A stretch of DNA of 40,531 bases, taken from contig JADKDJ010000002.1 in NCBI GenBank assembly GCA_016718405.1, positions 1 through 40,531 on the forward strand, written 5' to 3'. The position numbers and the translations under genes are program-made. This DNA comes from Candidatus Rhodoferax odensensis (GTDB lineage: Bacteria > Pseudomonadota > Gammaproteobacteria > Burkholderiales > Burkholderiaceae_C). Positions 9,440 to 18,764 of the stretch are shown here, piece by piece. The notes under the pieces were generated by a model. The model made no database searches. It had not been told where the DNA came from and worked only from the letters and a program-made list of their open reading frames with translations. Each line of letters opens with the position of its first letter. Within the stretch, counting starts at the first letter, position 1.

Positions 9440-10824
9440 TGATCTCTGTCTACACGCGCCTAATCTCGGGCCTGGTGTTCCCGCTGCACGAGCGGCTGAA
9501 GCACCACAGCACCGTGGCCGTGCGACGGCGCATGGAGCAGTCGCAGTGGTGGCCCGCCGAGGCGCTGGCCCAGTTGCAGGCCGATCGCCTGCGTGCGCTG
9601 CTCATTGAGGTGGGCGCCAAGGTGCCCTACTACCGCGATCTGTTTGCCCGCCTGCAGTTCGACCCTGCCAGTGTGAGGAGCACGCAAGACCTGCAGCGCC
9701 TGCCCTTGCTCACCAAGGCCGAGATCCGCGCATTCACGCCACAGCTCAAGCACGAGCAGGCCCAGGACCTGGCCCGTTTCAACACCGGTGGTTCGTCGGG
9801 TGAGCCGCTGATCTTCTTCATTGGCAAGGAGCGCGTGAGCCATGACGTGGCCGCCAAGTGGCGCGCCACGCGCTGGTGGGGCGTGGACATCGGCGACCCC
9901 GAGGTGGTGGTGTGGGGCTCGCCCATCGAGCTCGGCGCGCAAGACCGCGTGCGCCAGGTGCGCGATCGGCTCTTGCGCACGGTGCTGCTGCCAGCCTTCG
10001 AGATGTCCGAGGCCAAGCTCGACGGCTTCATTGCCGACATCCGCCGCATTCGGCCGCGCATGCTGTTCGGCTATCCCTCGGCGCTGAGCCACATCGCCCG
10101 CCATGCCAGGCAGCGCGGCGTGGCCATGAACGATCTGGGCATCGCGGTGGCCTTTGTCACCTCTGAGCGCTTGTACGACGAACAGCGCGACATCATTGCG
10201 AGCACTTTCGACTGCCGGGTGGCCAATGGCTATGGCGGCCGCGATGCGGGCTTCATTGCCCACCAATGTCCGCAGGGCGGCATGCACATCACGGCCGAGG
10301 ACATCATTGTCGAAATCCTAGGCCCGGATGGCCAACCCATGCCGTCGGGCCAGGCCGGCGAGATCGTGGTCACTCACCTGGCCACGCGCGATTTCCCGTT
10401 CATCCGCTACCGCACGGGCGACGTCGCCGTGCTGGACGATCGCCTGTGCGCCTGCGGCCGTGGCCTGCCGCTGATCAAGGAGATCCAGGGCCGCAGTACT
10501 GATTTCCTGGTGGCCGCCAATGGCACCGTGATGCACGGGCTGGCGCTGGTCTACATCCTGCGAGATCTGCCGGGCGTGCAGTCCTTCAAGATCGTGCAGC
10601 ACAGTCTTGCGCACACCGAAGTGCAGGTGGTGCAGGGGCCGGGCTATGGGCTCGCGGATTCCGCTGCGATCGTTGCCGGCTTCAAGCGTCGGCTGGGCGC
10701 CGAGGTGGAAATCACGGTGCAGCCCGTGGCATCCATTGCGCCTGAGAAATCCGGCAAGTTCCGATACGTTGTCAGCCATGTGGCGGCGCAGAATGGCACC
10801 ACGACGCAGCATGAGAAAGGCTAG
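9439..10824 (+). CDS. PaaK/CapK-like AMP-forming ligase family protein
   Basis: This 461-residue protein belongs to the phenylacetate-CoA ligase-like branch of the adenylate-forming superfamily often found in capsule loci (CapK type). Visible motifs are the P-loop-like NTGGSSGEP (residues 115-123), WGSP, FGYPSAL, NGYGGRDAGF, where classical members have YG-T/S-E, and FIRYRTGDV (about 323). A CxCGR segment (CACGRGLP) precedes the C-terminal lid, which ends EKSGKFRYV. The family activates a carboxylic acid as the adenylate. In polysaccharide loci the substrate is unknown and may be an acyl substituent. It is coupled to the glycosyltransferase by TGATG. Frame intact. Confidence 0.87.
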   Translation: MISVYTRLISGLVFPLHERLKHHSTVAVRRRMEQSQWWPAEALAQLQADRLRALLIEVGAKVPYYRDLFARLQFDPASVRSTQDLQRLPLLTKAEIRAFTPQLKHEQAQDLARFNTGGSSGEPLIFFIGKERVSHDVAAKWRATRWWGVDIGDPEVVVWGSPIELGAQDRVRQVRDRLLRTVLLPAFEMSEAKLDGFIADIRRIRPRMLFGYPSALSHIARHARQRGVAMNDLGIAVAFVTSERLYDEQRDIIASTFDCRVANGYGGRDAGFIAHQCPQGGMHITAEDIIVEILGPDGQPMPSGQAGEIVVTHLATRDFPFIRYRTGDVAVLDDRLCACGRGLPLIKEIQGRSTDFLVAANGTVMHGLALVYILRDLPGVQSFKIVQHSLAHTEVQVVQGPGYGLADSAAIVAGFKRRLGAEVEITVQPVASIAPEKSGKFRYVVSHVAAQNGTTTQHEKG

Positions 10825-10826
10825 CC

Positions 10827-12069
10827 GTGAGCGCCCGCGACATCGCAATACTCTGCATCGTTGGCATCTGTTGCGTCGCCGCTTTGCGCCGGCCATGGAT
10901 TGGGATATTGGGCTGGACTTGGCTCAGCATAATGAACCCGCACCGGTTTGCGTGGGGTGTAGCTTATGACGCGCCGTTGGCGGCCGCGGTTGCTGCATGC
11001 AGCCTGCTTGGCTTGGTCATGACAAAGGATCGGCAATCTCCCTTCAAGGGATTGCCCATACTTTTCTTTTTTGTGTTTACTGTTTGGCTCACTTTGTCAT
11101 GGCTTCTCGGGCTGGATCCTGCTGATGACTACCCACAGTGGAGCAAGGTCATCAAGATCAATTCATGATCTTGGTCGCACTGGCCCTCATGCGCACTCGA
11201 TTTCAGGTCATGGCGTATGCATGGGTAGCAGTTGCCTCCCTTGCCCTGTTGGGAATCAAAGGTGGCCTGTTCACCATTGCGAACGGGGGTAGTTATCATG
11301 TTTGGGGCCCGCCAGGCTCGTTCATCGAAGACAACAATGAATTCGCATTGGCATTGATCATGACGATCCCGTTGCTTCGCTTTCTGCAATTGCAGGTCGA
11401 AGGCAAGTGGATGAAGCGTGCAATGCTGGCCGCCATGCTTTTGTGTGCGGCCTCCTCGATAGGTAGTCAATCGCGTGGCGCGCTCCTTGCGATTGTGGCA
11501 ATGGCCACATTGCTTTGGTGGCGAAGCCAAAAGAAGTTCGGGATCGGTATTCTTCTGCTGAGCGCCGGCATATTGTTGGTGGCATTTATGCCCGAGCAGT
11601 GGGCCGGTCGCATGGCCACGATCGAGACCTATGAAGAAGATAAATCAGCCATGGGCCGTATCAGCGCTTGGTGGAATGCCTGGAACCTGGCCTTTCACTA
11701 CCCAACGGGCGTTGGGTTCTTTGCTGCTAGGCCGGAGTTGTTTGCATCTACTCGCCTTACCCCAATCTGGTCCAGGCCGCCCACAGCATCTATTTTCAAA
11801 CGCTTGGAAACCATGGATTTATCGGCCTGTTATTGTTCCTTCTCATTGGCGCCACAACGTGGGCATCGGCGGTTTGGTTGCGGCGAGAGGCCATTGGCGT
11901 ACCTGAGGCTCGGTGGGCAGCTGACCTCGGCTCAATGGCGCAGGTATCCATGGCTGGCTACGCCGTTGGGGGAGCGTTCCTGAGCCTGGCATATTTCGAT
12001 CTGCCTTACATTGTTATGTCTCTCGTGGTCTTGGCCAGAGTTGGGTGGTCGCCCGGGCTGGGCGAGTGA
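10827..12069 (+). CDS. O-antigen ligase-like membrane protein, exosortase A-associated (TIGR03097-like; frame-disrupted)
   Basis: This polytopic inner-membrane protein belongs to the Wzy/WaaL superfamily, in the group annotated as a putative O-glycosylation ligase of the XrtA system. Family blocks include the N-terminal GWTWLSIMNPHRFAWGVAY and the periplasmic-loop segment SFIEDNNEFALALIMTIPLL. SQSRGALLAI, ISAWWNAWNLAF and AAHSIYFQTLGNHGFIGLLL follow, the last being the region with the conserved His of ligases and polymerases. The frame changes near 11155-11165 and near 11745. The three segments join into one protein of about 414 residues. Start GTG 10827 lies two bases after the previous stop. 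It may polymerise or ligate the repeat unit; the sequence does not tell which. Confidence 0.85.
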
Positions 12070-12074
12070 CCCGC

Positions 12075-12171
12075 CACCTGCCGAGCACAAGCGATGGCAG
12101 GTGTGGCTGGGCTTGGTGCCGTTGCCGCAGAAAAACTAGATAGAGCGGCACGTTCGAGCCAAGTTTTCTGC
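12075..12171. terminator. Two inverted repeats in the convergent intergenic gap, likely bidirectional terminator
   Basis: The 110-base gap between convergent genes holds two hairpins. CACCTGCC (12075-12082) pairs with GGCAGGTG (12096-12103), an 8-bp perfect stem with a 13-base loop. GCAGAAAAACT (12127-12137) pairs with AGTTTTCTGC (12162-12171) except for one bulged A. The A/T-rich stem puts a T-tract on either strand, as in bidirectional terminators. Position between two stop codons supports the call. Confidence 0.55.
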
Positions 12172-12179
12172 AATTCTTG

Positions 12180-14448
12180 CTATTTAAAATAGAACGAATG
12201 CAGGTAGATGGCGATACTCAGCCAGAAGATCACCGCGCCAAGTTTGAGGCTGCGCGCATGCCGGACAGCGGTTATTGGGCTGAGCTGCTTCAATCCAAAC
12301 CAAAGCATCTCAAGCGCCAGCCATACCGCCAGCAGCTTTAGCGTCAGTGACTTTCGGTAGACAGACAGGTCTCGCCACGGTGCGAATTGAGCCACGGCCA
12401 ATTGGTAGGACTCTCGAAGCGCCAGCCGCTGCGCGTCGATGTAGGGTGGGGATGAGGATAATTTCAATTCGGAGCCCGGCATTCCGTTGCGGCTCGTTGC
12501 GAGGTGGTCGCCCTGGCGTGAGACCTCGATTCGATCGGGGCCACTGAGGAGCGTTAACGTCCAACTATCCGCCTTCATGTCGGGCGCCAAGGGGCCGATC
12601 AGCTGCGTGATGAACTCAGCGCTGTCAAGATGAAAGAAGCTTGCAATCGAGGCTGTCGCCGCAGGGCTCGACAGCTTCAGCGCGTCAACCGGAGTCGGTT
12701 GTCCACCAAGGACTGTCCAGCCCCCAAAGGGGTCTGTTGAACCACGCAACCGCTCAGTAGATATCGCTGTGGTCGATGCCATGGCAATGTGTAGGCGAAC
12801 GCCATTCGTGTCTGGTGTGGTCACAAAAGAGCCGGCTTGGCGCGTCGAGGGCTGCAGCTGCAAGCCTGCCCCAAGTGCCCAAATACTTTCAATGCCTCGA
12901 ACCGCATCGGCGGAAAAGTCCAACACCAGCACATTCTTGGCATCCAGCAACAACACTTGTCGCCTGATGCTTGCGCCGCTGTCAAGCCGCCTCTCTCCAC
13001 GTCCACGAAACGCAGTTCTTGAGCCTGCCCGCTGGCAAGAAGCTTTACTTCTCGTTTGGAGTTCGCTGGCTCGCCTGGCTCATGTGAAGCGCGTTCGAGC
13101 CGTTCCAACCGTAGGCAGCAGGCATCAGCGGCGATCCATAGGGCCAGTAGCCAACGCCTGTCAGCCAATCAGTGCCTTTGGACCAGAAATAGATGGCGCC
13201 TTCATCTGCGTGTTTTGTGACCGTGTCCATCATGCTTGGCCCACGTGGTCAAGAGTTGGCTGGCGCGCAGCGCACCTTCTTGCCCCGCCCACCAGACCGC
13301 CCAACCAGCTGCCGGGTAAAACCCAGCCAACGCAGGCGTATTGTTTGATGGCCAAGGCCCTGATTCGGGTGCCAATTTTGCGTCCTGAGGCAGCATGGGG
13401 ACGCGATGTGTCAATGCCCCATCTGTGTTGCCCACCGCAGGCAATGTGCCGTTCGGGCGAAGCAATTGCTCCAACACGGTACGCGCTGAATCAGACTCGC
13501 GCTTCATCTCTTCCGCACCGGGCAATCCGGCCTGATTGAGCAGCCGGTGCGCTTCTATCAACAGTTTCGCGCCCATCGCGTGGTAGCCAGCAGAGTGCTC
13601 CAAGACCACACCTTCTGGAGAGAGGTAGAAGCGACGCTGCATCTGCAGCCTTTCAGCTGCAGTGCGTTGCCATGCGCGGGCCTCAGGCAGGTCCGGAAAG
13701 GCGGCGGCCAACTGCAGCAACGCAATGTTCTGCATGACACCATGGTTCGTGCGCACAGTGAAATGGCCAGGTGCGGCCAGCAATCGTCCACTTCGTTGCG
13801 CGAACGCAAGCAGCGCTGGCCCATGCGTTGCTGTCAGCGCTGCATCCGATCGAACAAGTGCCCACAGCTGAATGACGACGGCGATGCGGCTGGCCACAGC
13901 ATGGTCGTTCCAAAGGAACCCAGTTTCGTGCCAAGCCAGGCGCTCGTGCCGCTCAAACTCCGCGAAGCGAGCCAGTGCAGTCTGCAGCCACTTAGCCTGT
14001 CCCGTGTCGTGATGGACCTGCAGCAACATTCTCTTTCGATCGATAGGCTCGCAACAAACAATTGAAAACTCGGCGGCCCGACCTGGTAGTCGAAAGGGTA
14101 GCCCCTGATGGGAACCCGACCACCGGACAGCACAGGAATCTCGATGTAGCCGGCCGCAACTGAATTGGCGACTTCCTGAGCCGAAACGGGCAGCGCGTCA
14201 AGCTCTGCCAAATCCACCTGCCCCAGGTCTTCGAGAAGTTTTCCGCTGGGTCGATGCAGTGCAAGTTGGATTGTTTCTGGCGCTGGATCAGTGACGTCCA
14301 TCCAATAGTGCTCGACCTCCGGCAACCAGATCACGATGCCCAAGATCAGTAATAAGGCCATACGCCCAACAACGCGAACCATTCGCTGGGAAGCCCCAGT
14401 GCGCGAGGGGAGCGATCGGCGAACACTCAAAGCATCTGGGTCAGTCAT
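12180..14448 (-). CDS. Heparinase II/III-like polysaccharide lyase with membrane segments (frame-disrupted)
   Basis: This protein of about 755 residues is read from several frames. An N-terminal membrane segment (VGRMALLLILGIVIWLP) is followed by an alpha-toroid lyase domain with WHETGFLWNDHA, TNHGVMQNIALLQLA and VLEHSAGYHAMGAKLL, the typical heparinase II/III blocks. The beta-sandwich half starts at HDGHGHKHADEGAIYFW (frame change near 13215). Two hydrophobic C-terminal segments lie at about 12200-12340. Other frame changes are near 14030, 12950 and 13060. Such enzymes cleave uronic-acid-containing polymers by beta-elimination in the periplasm, which fits the uronate synthesis inferred upstream. 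The start is ATG 14448; a GTG at 14466 would overlap the upstream stop as GTGA. It could trim or release the exopolysaccharide. Confidence 0.8.
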
Positions 14449-14462
14449 ACATCCTGCGTTTT

Positions 14463-14855
14463 TCACCCTGCCAGTTCATCAATCCAAGTCGTTCGGGCCC
14501 CCATGACCGTCTCCCCCACAAACCTGTTCATGCGCAGCGCTAGACGCCATCCGCTGAGTGCAGTTTTGTGCCGCGCATGCAGAGCGTTGGCATGGATGTC
14601 GATCATCGCATCGCGCTCCGGATTGAAGGCGACGACTCCGAGGTGCAACCGTTCGCGCACCTGATGGACCATTGCGCCCACTGCGTTGCCCTGACTGAAT
14701 TTAGATCGCATGGAGGCCAGTTCCGGACTCCGCTTGTCCAAGCTCATCAGAACAATCGTGACAGAAGGCACGCCGCCACCCTGGCCCCATCGGCAAGGCT
14801 GAGCGACCCTCGACACTCCTGACTCCAGAATTGCTGGCGATGTCCCAGCGAGCAA
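14463..14855 (-). CDS. Small protein of unknown function, possibly a truncated SGNH-like C-terminus
   Basis: The 130-codon open frame sits between the divergent glycosyltransferase gene and the heparinase-like gene, and its stop overlaps the GTG/ATG start region of the latter. I do not recognise it. The only hint is MIDIHANALHARH near residue 88, which resembles the Asp-x-His-x-Asn segment at the C-terminus of SGNH hydrolases. There is room for at most about 165 codons before the divergent gene, so if it is an SGNH protein it is a remnant. No signal peptide or membrane segment is visible. The coupling to the lyase gene is the main reason to believe it is expressed. Confidence 0.4.
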   Translation of the reverse strand: MLAGTSPAILESGVSRVAQPCRWGQGGGVPSVTIVLMSLDKRSPELASMRSKFSQGNAVGAMVHQVRERLHLGVVAFNPERDAMIDIHANALHARHKTALSGWRLALRMNRFVGETVMGARTTWIDELAG

Positions 14856-14967
14856 CCGCCACTCACTGCTGCGTCTTGCGTCGAGCCCCTTTTCGACTCA
14901 AACCTCACCACTACGCTACAGGGCGCCAGTGAAGCCTGGTGCGGCCACATCCACCCGACGAACCCCG

Positions 14968-16059
14968 ATGAAGATTGGTTTTGTACTGCTGTCCAATCGC
15001 GCGAGACCCATCCCCAGCACACGAGTCGCGGTGCTGAATGTGCTGCCCCAGCTGCGAGAGGCAGGCTTCGATGTGGAGGTGCTTCACGAGCCCGAGGTGG
15101 CCACGGAGGTGCCCACCCTGCCCAACGACCTGTTCGACAAGGCTGTTGCTGGTGGCTTCGACATGGTCGTTTTTCCAGAAGGTGCACGGCGCGTCCGTGC
15201 TACAACTGGTAGACCAGCTTTCAGCCGCCGGAATCAAGACGGTCTACATGGTGTGCGACCTGGTTGACACGGCCATGTCGGATCGCACCGATGGCACCAT
15301 CGTGGTCACCGATTTCTTGCGCGAGCTTTACGGCCCTGGGCTTGCGCACAAAGTGCATGTTGTGCACGACGGCATTGAGCGTCCCGAGGTCGTCAAGGCT
15401 GCGGTGAGGCCAACATTCGCAAGCAGCCGAGATCCGTTAAGGGCCGTGCTGGTGACCTCTGCGCAGCTCACTTCGGTGCCGGTACTGAAAAACCTACCTG
15501 ATTGGCTAGACATCACGATCGTTGCAGCGTACCCGCCTCGGCAGCGTCGGGCGCAATTCGATCAGGCGCGTTGGTCTTTCGCGGCCATGCGGGCTTAGCC
15601 TGAGCGTTGGACTTACCTCAAATTTCTGGTCCACCCCCGCATCCACCGTGTGGCATGGCATCCCGAACAGGTCTACCAGCACCTGCTCGATGCGGACGTG
15701 GGCATCATTCTATCGATGTCGACCCGGACACGACGCAGCCTGGCGTCGGGCCCCCGCAGTGGCCGTCAAATCCGAAAACAGGCTCACGCTGAAGATGTCG
15801 ATCGGGTTGCCTGTGGTTGCATCGCCGATACCGCCCTACGAGGCCCATCGTGGTCCAAGGCCAAAATGGCTTTCTCGCTCGCAATACTCAGCAGTGGTTT
15901 GCGGCGCTGCAGGCTTTGCGCGACCCCGCGGTTCGTGCGCGCATCGGTTTGGCGGCGCGTGAGTCGGTGCAGCAGCGCTTCTCAGTGCATGAGCAGGCCA
16001 GGAGGCTGGCTCACGCCCTTACAAGCATCGCAGGCAACAGGGTGGGCAATCCAGTATGA
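14968..16059 (+). CDS. Glycosyltransferase, GT4-like (strongly frame-disrupted)
   Basis: Four reading-frame segments join into one protein of about 363 residues. The start MKIGFVLLSNRARPIPSTRV and FPEG are in frame 1, and VLQLVDQLSAAGIKTVYMVCD to DWLDITIV is in frame 2. WHPEQVYQHLLDADVGII and LTLKMSIGLPVVASPIP follow, then VVQGQNGFLARNTQQWF at the end. The last two are the donor-site and C-terminal helix patterns of GT-B enzymes. Frame changes lie near 15185, 15595, 15720, 15780 and 15840. The stop overlaps the flippase start (ATGA at 16056), which argues for a living gene with sequence errors. The donor sugar is unknown. Confidence 0.75.
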
Positions 16060-17570
16060 GTGCAGGCGATCCGAGCCCCGGCCAGGCGGTGCCGCAAACA
16101 GTCGCCAGGGGTACTGTTTTGATGGTGCTCTTCAAGCTGGTCGAGCGCAGTATCGGCTTCGTGAGTGTGCTCATACTGGCCCGCTTGCTGACGCCATCCG
16201 ATTTTGGTCTGGTTGCCATGGCCTCATCCGTGGTGGCCATGATCGAACTCATGAGTGCCTTCGGTTTTGACACGGCGCTCATTCAACGCAGCGATGCCAA
16301 GCGCACGCACTTTGATACGGCGTGGACGTTTCAAGTGCTGTTTGGCACGGCCTCCGCCGCATTGCTGCTGGCCCTGGCCCTGCCTGCGGCCGATTTCTAT
16401 CGCGACCCGCGCGTTAGCTACATCCTGCCGGTGCTGGCACTGGGCGCCCTCATCCAGGGCCTTGAAAACATCGGCCCGGTGATGTTTCGCAAATCACTCG
16501 ATTTCAAACGCGAGTTTGTTTTCTTGCTGGCCAAGCGCCTGGTGAGCTTTGCCGTGACGATCGCCATGGCGCTCATCTTTCGCAACTACTGGGCGCTGGT
16601 CATCGGCACGGTGGCAGGCCGCGCGGCCACCACACTCATGAGCTATGCCATGCACGACTACCGGCCCCGGTTGAGCCTGGCGGCCAGCGCCGAGCTCTTT
16701 CACTTCACCAAGTGGTTGCTCATCTCCAACCTGCTCGGCTTCCTGCAGCAGAACGCCGACAAGTTCATCCTCGGCCGCACAATTGGTGCGCGGCCGCTTG
16801 GCCTGTACAACATCGCCAATGAGATCGCGGCGCTGCCCGCTACCGTGTTGATTGCCCCCATCAATCGGGCGGTCTACCCCGTGTACGCCAAGTTGGCCAC
16901 CGACCTGCCCGCATTGCGCGCCCAGTTCCTCGCCGTCTATGGCCAGATTGCCATGATCGCCGTGCCCACCTCGGTGGGCATCGCCTGCGCCGCCGAGCCT
17001 GTGGTTCGGGTGCTGCTGGGCACGCAGTGGCTGGAGTCGATCCCCCTGCTGCAACTGTTCATCGTTTGCGGACTCGCCGGTGCGCTTCAGAGCAACCTGT
17101 ACTCGCTGATCGTGGCGCTGGGCCATCCGAAGGCCAACACGCTGATGAGCGCGGGCATGCTGGTGCTCTGCCTGCCGGCATTGGTCGTGGCCAGCCTGCA
17201 CTACGGCGCCCTGGGTGCTGCATGGGTGCACCTGGCCATGTCGGTGCTCGTGTTGATCCCGCTGCATGTGGTGTTCTTCAAGCTCACCGGTACCAGTGTG
17301 CGTGGCTACCTCGGCCGGCAGTGGCGGCCTGCGCTGAGCAGCGCGGTAATGGGCGCGGCCATGCTGGTCTGCCTGGCTGTGCCGGCAGTGGCCAGCGGCC
17401 CTGCGGTCCTGCAACTCGCACTGGCTTCAGTGATCGGCGCCATTGTGTACGTGGCCGGCATAGGTTCCCTTTGGTGGGCGGCCGGCAAGCCCCAGGACAG
17501 CGCAGAAGCCAGCATCCTCGATCGCGTCCTGCCCATGCTCGCCAGGTTCCGCGCTCGCCGTGCCGCCTAA
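16056..17570 (+). CDS. Oligosaccharide flippase, Wzx/MviN-like
   Basis: This 504-residue polytopic protein has about 12-14 hydrophobic helices and no frame break. It opens with VARGTVLMVLFKLVERSIGF, then ARLLTPSDFGLVAMASSVVA, the amphipathic first helices of polysaccharide-type flippases in the MOP superfamily. Further in are FILGRTIGARPLGLYNIANE and the PINRAVYPVYAKL loop, both common in Wzx/WzxC-like proteins. It should turn undecaprenyl-linked repeat units from the cytoplasmic to the periplasmic face of the inner membrane. It is coupled to the preceding glycosyltransferase by ATGA. A WzxC-like (colanic acid) affiliation is likely but cannot be fixed without alignment. Confidence 0.92.
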   Translation: MSAGDPSPGQAVPQTVARGTVLMVLFKLVERSIGFVSVLILARLLTPSDFGLVAMASSVVAMIELMSAFGFDTALIQRSDAKRTHFDTAWTFQVLFGTASAALLLALALPAADFYRDPRVSYILPVLALGALIQGLENIGPVMFRKSLDFKREFVFLLAKRLVSFAVTIAMALIFRNYWALVIGTVAGRAATTLMSYAMHDYRPRLSLAASAELFHFTKWLLISNLLGFLQQNADKFILGRTIGARPLGLYNIANEIAALPATVLIAPINRAVYPVYAKLATDLPALRAQFLAVYGQIAMIAVPTSVGIACAAEPVVRVLLGTQWLESIPLLQLFIVCGLAGALQSNLYSLIVALGHPKANTLMSAGMLVLCLPALVVASLHYGALGAAWVHLAMSVLVLIPLHVVFFKLTGTSVRGYLGRQWRPALSSAVMGAAMLVCLAVPAVASGPAVLQLALASVIGAIVYVAGIGSLWWAAGKPQDSAEASILDRVLPMLARFRARRAA

Positions 17571-17603
17571 GCTTTATTAATCAAACTTCTCATGGAGCTC
17601 AAC

Positions 17604-18717
17604 GTGATCCCCTTTCTCGATCTTCAAGCCATCAACGCGCAATACCGTGAAGCACTCACGGCCGCCTTTGATCGAGTCTTGCGCTCGGGCTGGTACATCC
17701 TTGGCGACGAAGTCACCGCTTTCGAGCGCGAGTTTGCCGCCTACTGCGGCACCAAACACTGCGTGGGCGTGGCCAATGGCCTGGATGCGCTGACGCTGTC
17801 CTTGATCGCGATGGGCGTCGGCCCTGGCGACGAGGTCATCGTGCCGTCCAACACCTACATCGCCACGTGGCTAGCAGTGAGCCACGCGGGCGCACGCCCG
17901 GTGCCTGTCGAGCCCGACCTGCGCACCTACAACATCGATCCGGCCCGCATCGAGGCCGCCATCACGCCCCGCACCCGCGCCATCCTTCCCGTTCACCTTA
18001 TGGGCAGCCGGCCGACCTGACGCCCATCCTCGCCATCGCCGCCAAGCATGGTTTGCGTGTGCTGGAAGACGCGGCGCAATCGCATGGCGCGTCGCACGGC
18101 GGGCGCCGTGTTGGCGCACATGGCGACATGGTGTCGTGGAGCTTCTACCCCGGCAAGAACCTGGGCGCGCTGGGCGATGGCGGCGCCGTCACCACCGATG
18201 ACAGCGCGCTGGCCGACCATTGCGCGTGCTGCGCAACTACGGGTCTCAGCGCAAGTACCACAACGAGGTGATTGGCTACAACTCTCGGCTGGATGAACTG
18301 CAGGCCGCGCTGCTTCGCGTCAAGCTGCAGTTTCTGGACCAGGCCAACGAGCGGCGCCGGGCCATCGCTCGACAATACACCGCCGGCTTGCAGGGCATCG
18401 GGCTGGTGCTGCCGCATGTGAAGGCCTTTGCAGACCCGGTCTGGCACCTGTATGTGGTGCGCTGCCAGCAACGCGATGAGTTTGCGCGGCGCTTGAGCGA
18501 GGCCGGCGTGGCCACCATCATTCACCCTCATCCCGTCGCGCCCCACATGCAGCCTGCGTATGCCGACCTGAGCATCGCGCCCGAGGCCTTGCCGCTGGCG
18601 CAGACAATTCACCGTGAGGTGATCAGCTTGCCCATCGGCCCCACACAGACCGACGAGCAGTCGCAACAGGTGATCGACACCGTGCGCGCCGTGATGCGCG
18701 ACCTGCGCCCGGCCTGA
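17604..18717 (+). CDS. DegT/DnrJ/EryC1/StrS sugar aminotransferase, FdtB-like (frame-disrupted)
   Basis: This PLP enzyme should transaminate a keto-sugar nucleotide. I chose GTG 17604 because GGAG lies at 17594-17597 with a six-base spacer and gives the usual family start MIPFLDLQAINAQYREAL; an in-frame ATG at 17592 has no ribosome site. Blocks are NGLDALTLSL, DEVIVPSNTYIATW, VLEDAAQSHGA, SFYPGKNLGALGDGGAV with the PLP lysine codon at 18155-18157, and GYNSRLDELQAALLRVKL. A missing T near 17998 and an indel near 18220 break the frame. The next gene carries the ketoisomerase and acetyltransferase of the dTDP-3-amino-3,6-dideoxyhexose pathway. This enzyme therefore probably makes dTDP-Fucp3N or dTDP-Quip3N. 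Confidence 0.85.
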
Positions 18718-18764
18718 GCCCGCAAACCAGCCGCCTGGCGCCAATCAATCAAGGCCACATCCGC

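Noticed and set aside
1272..16059. Interpretation of the broken MBOAT, SGNH, O-ligase, lyase and glycosyltransferase genes as pseudogenes
   Set aside because: All domains are present on both sides of each break and coupled start/stop overlaps remain. Sequence error is the simpler explanation, though not proven.
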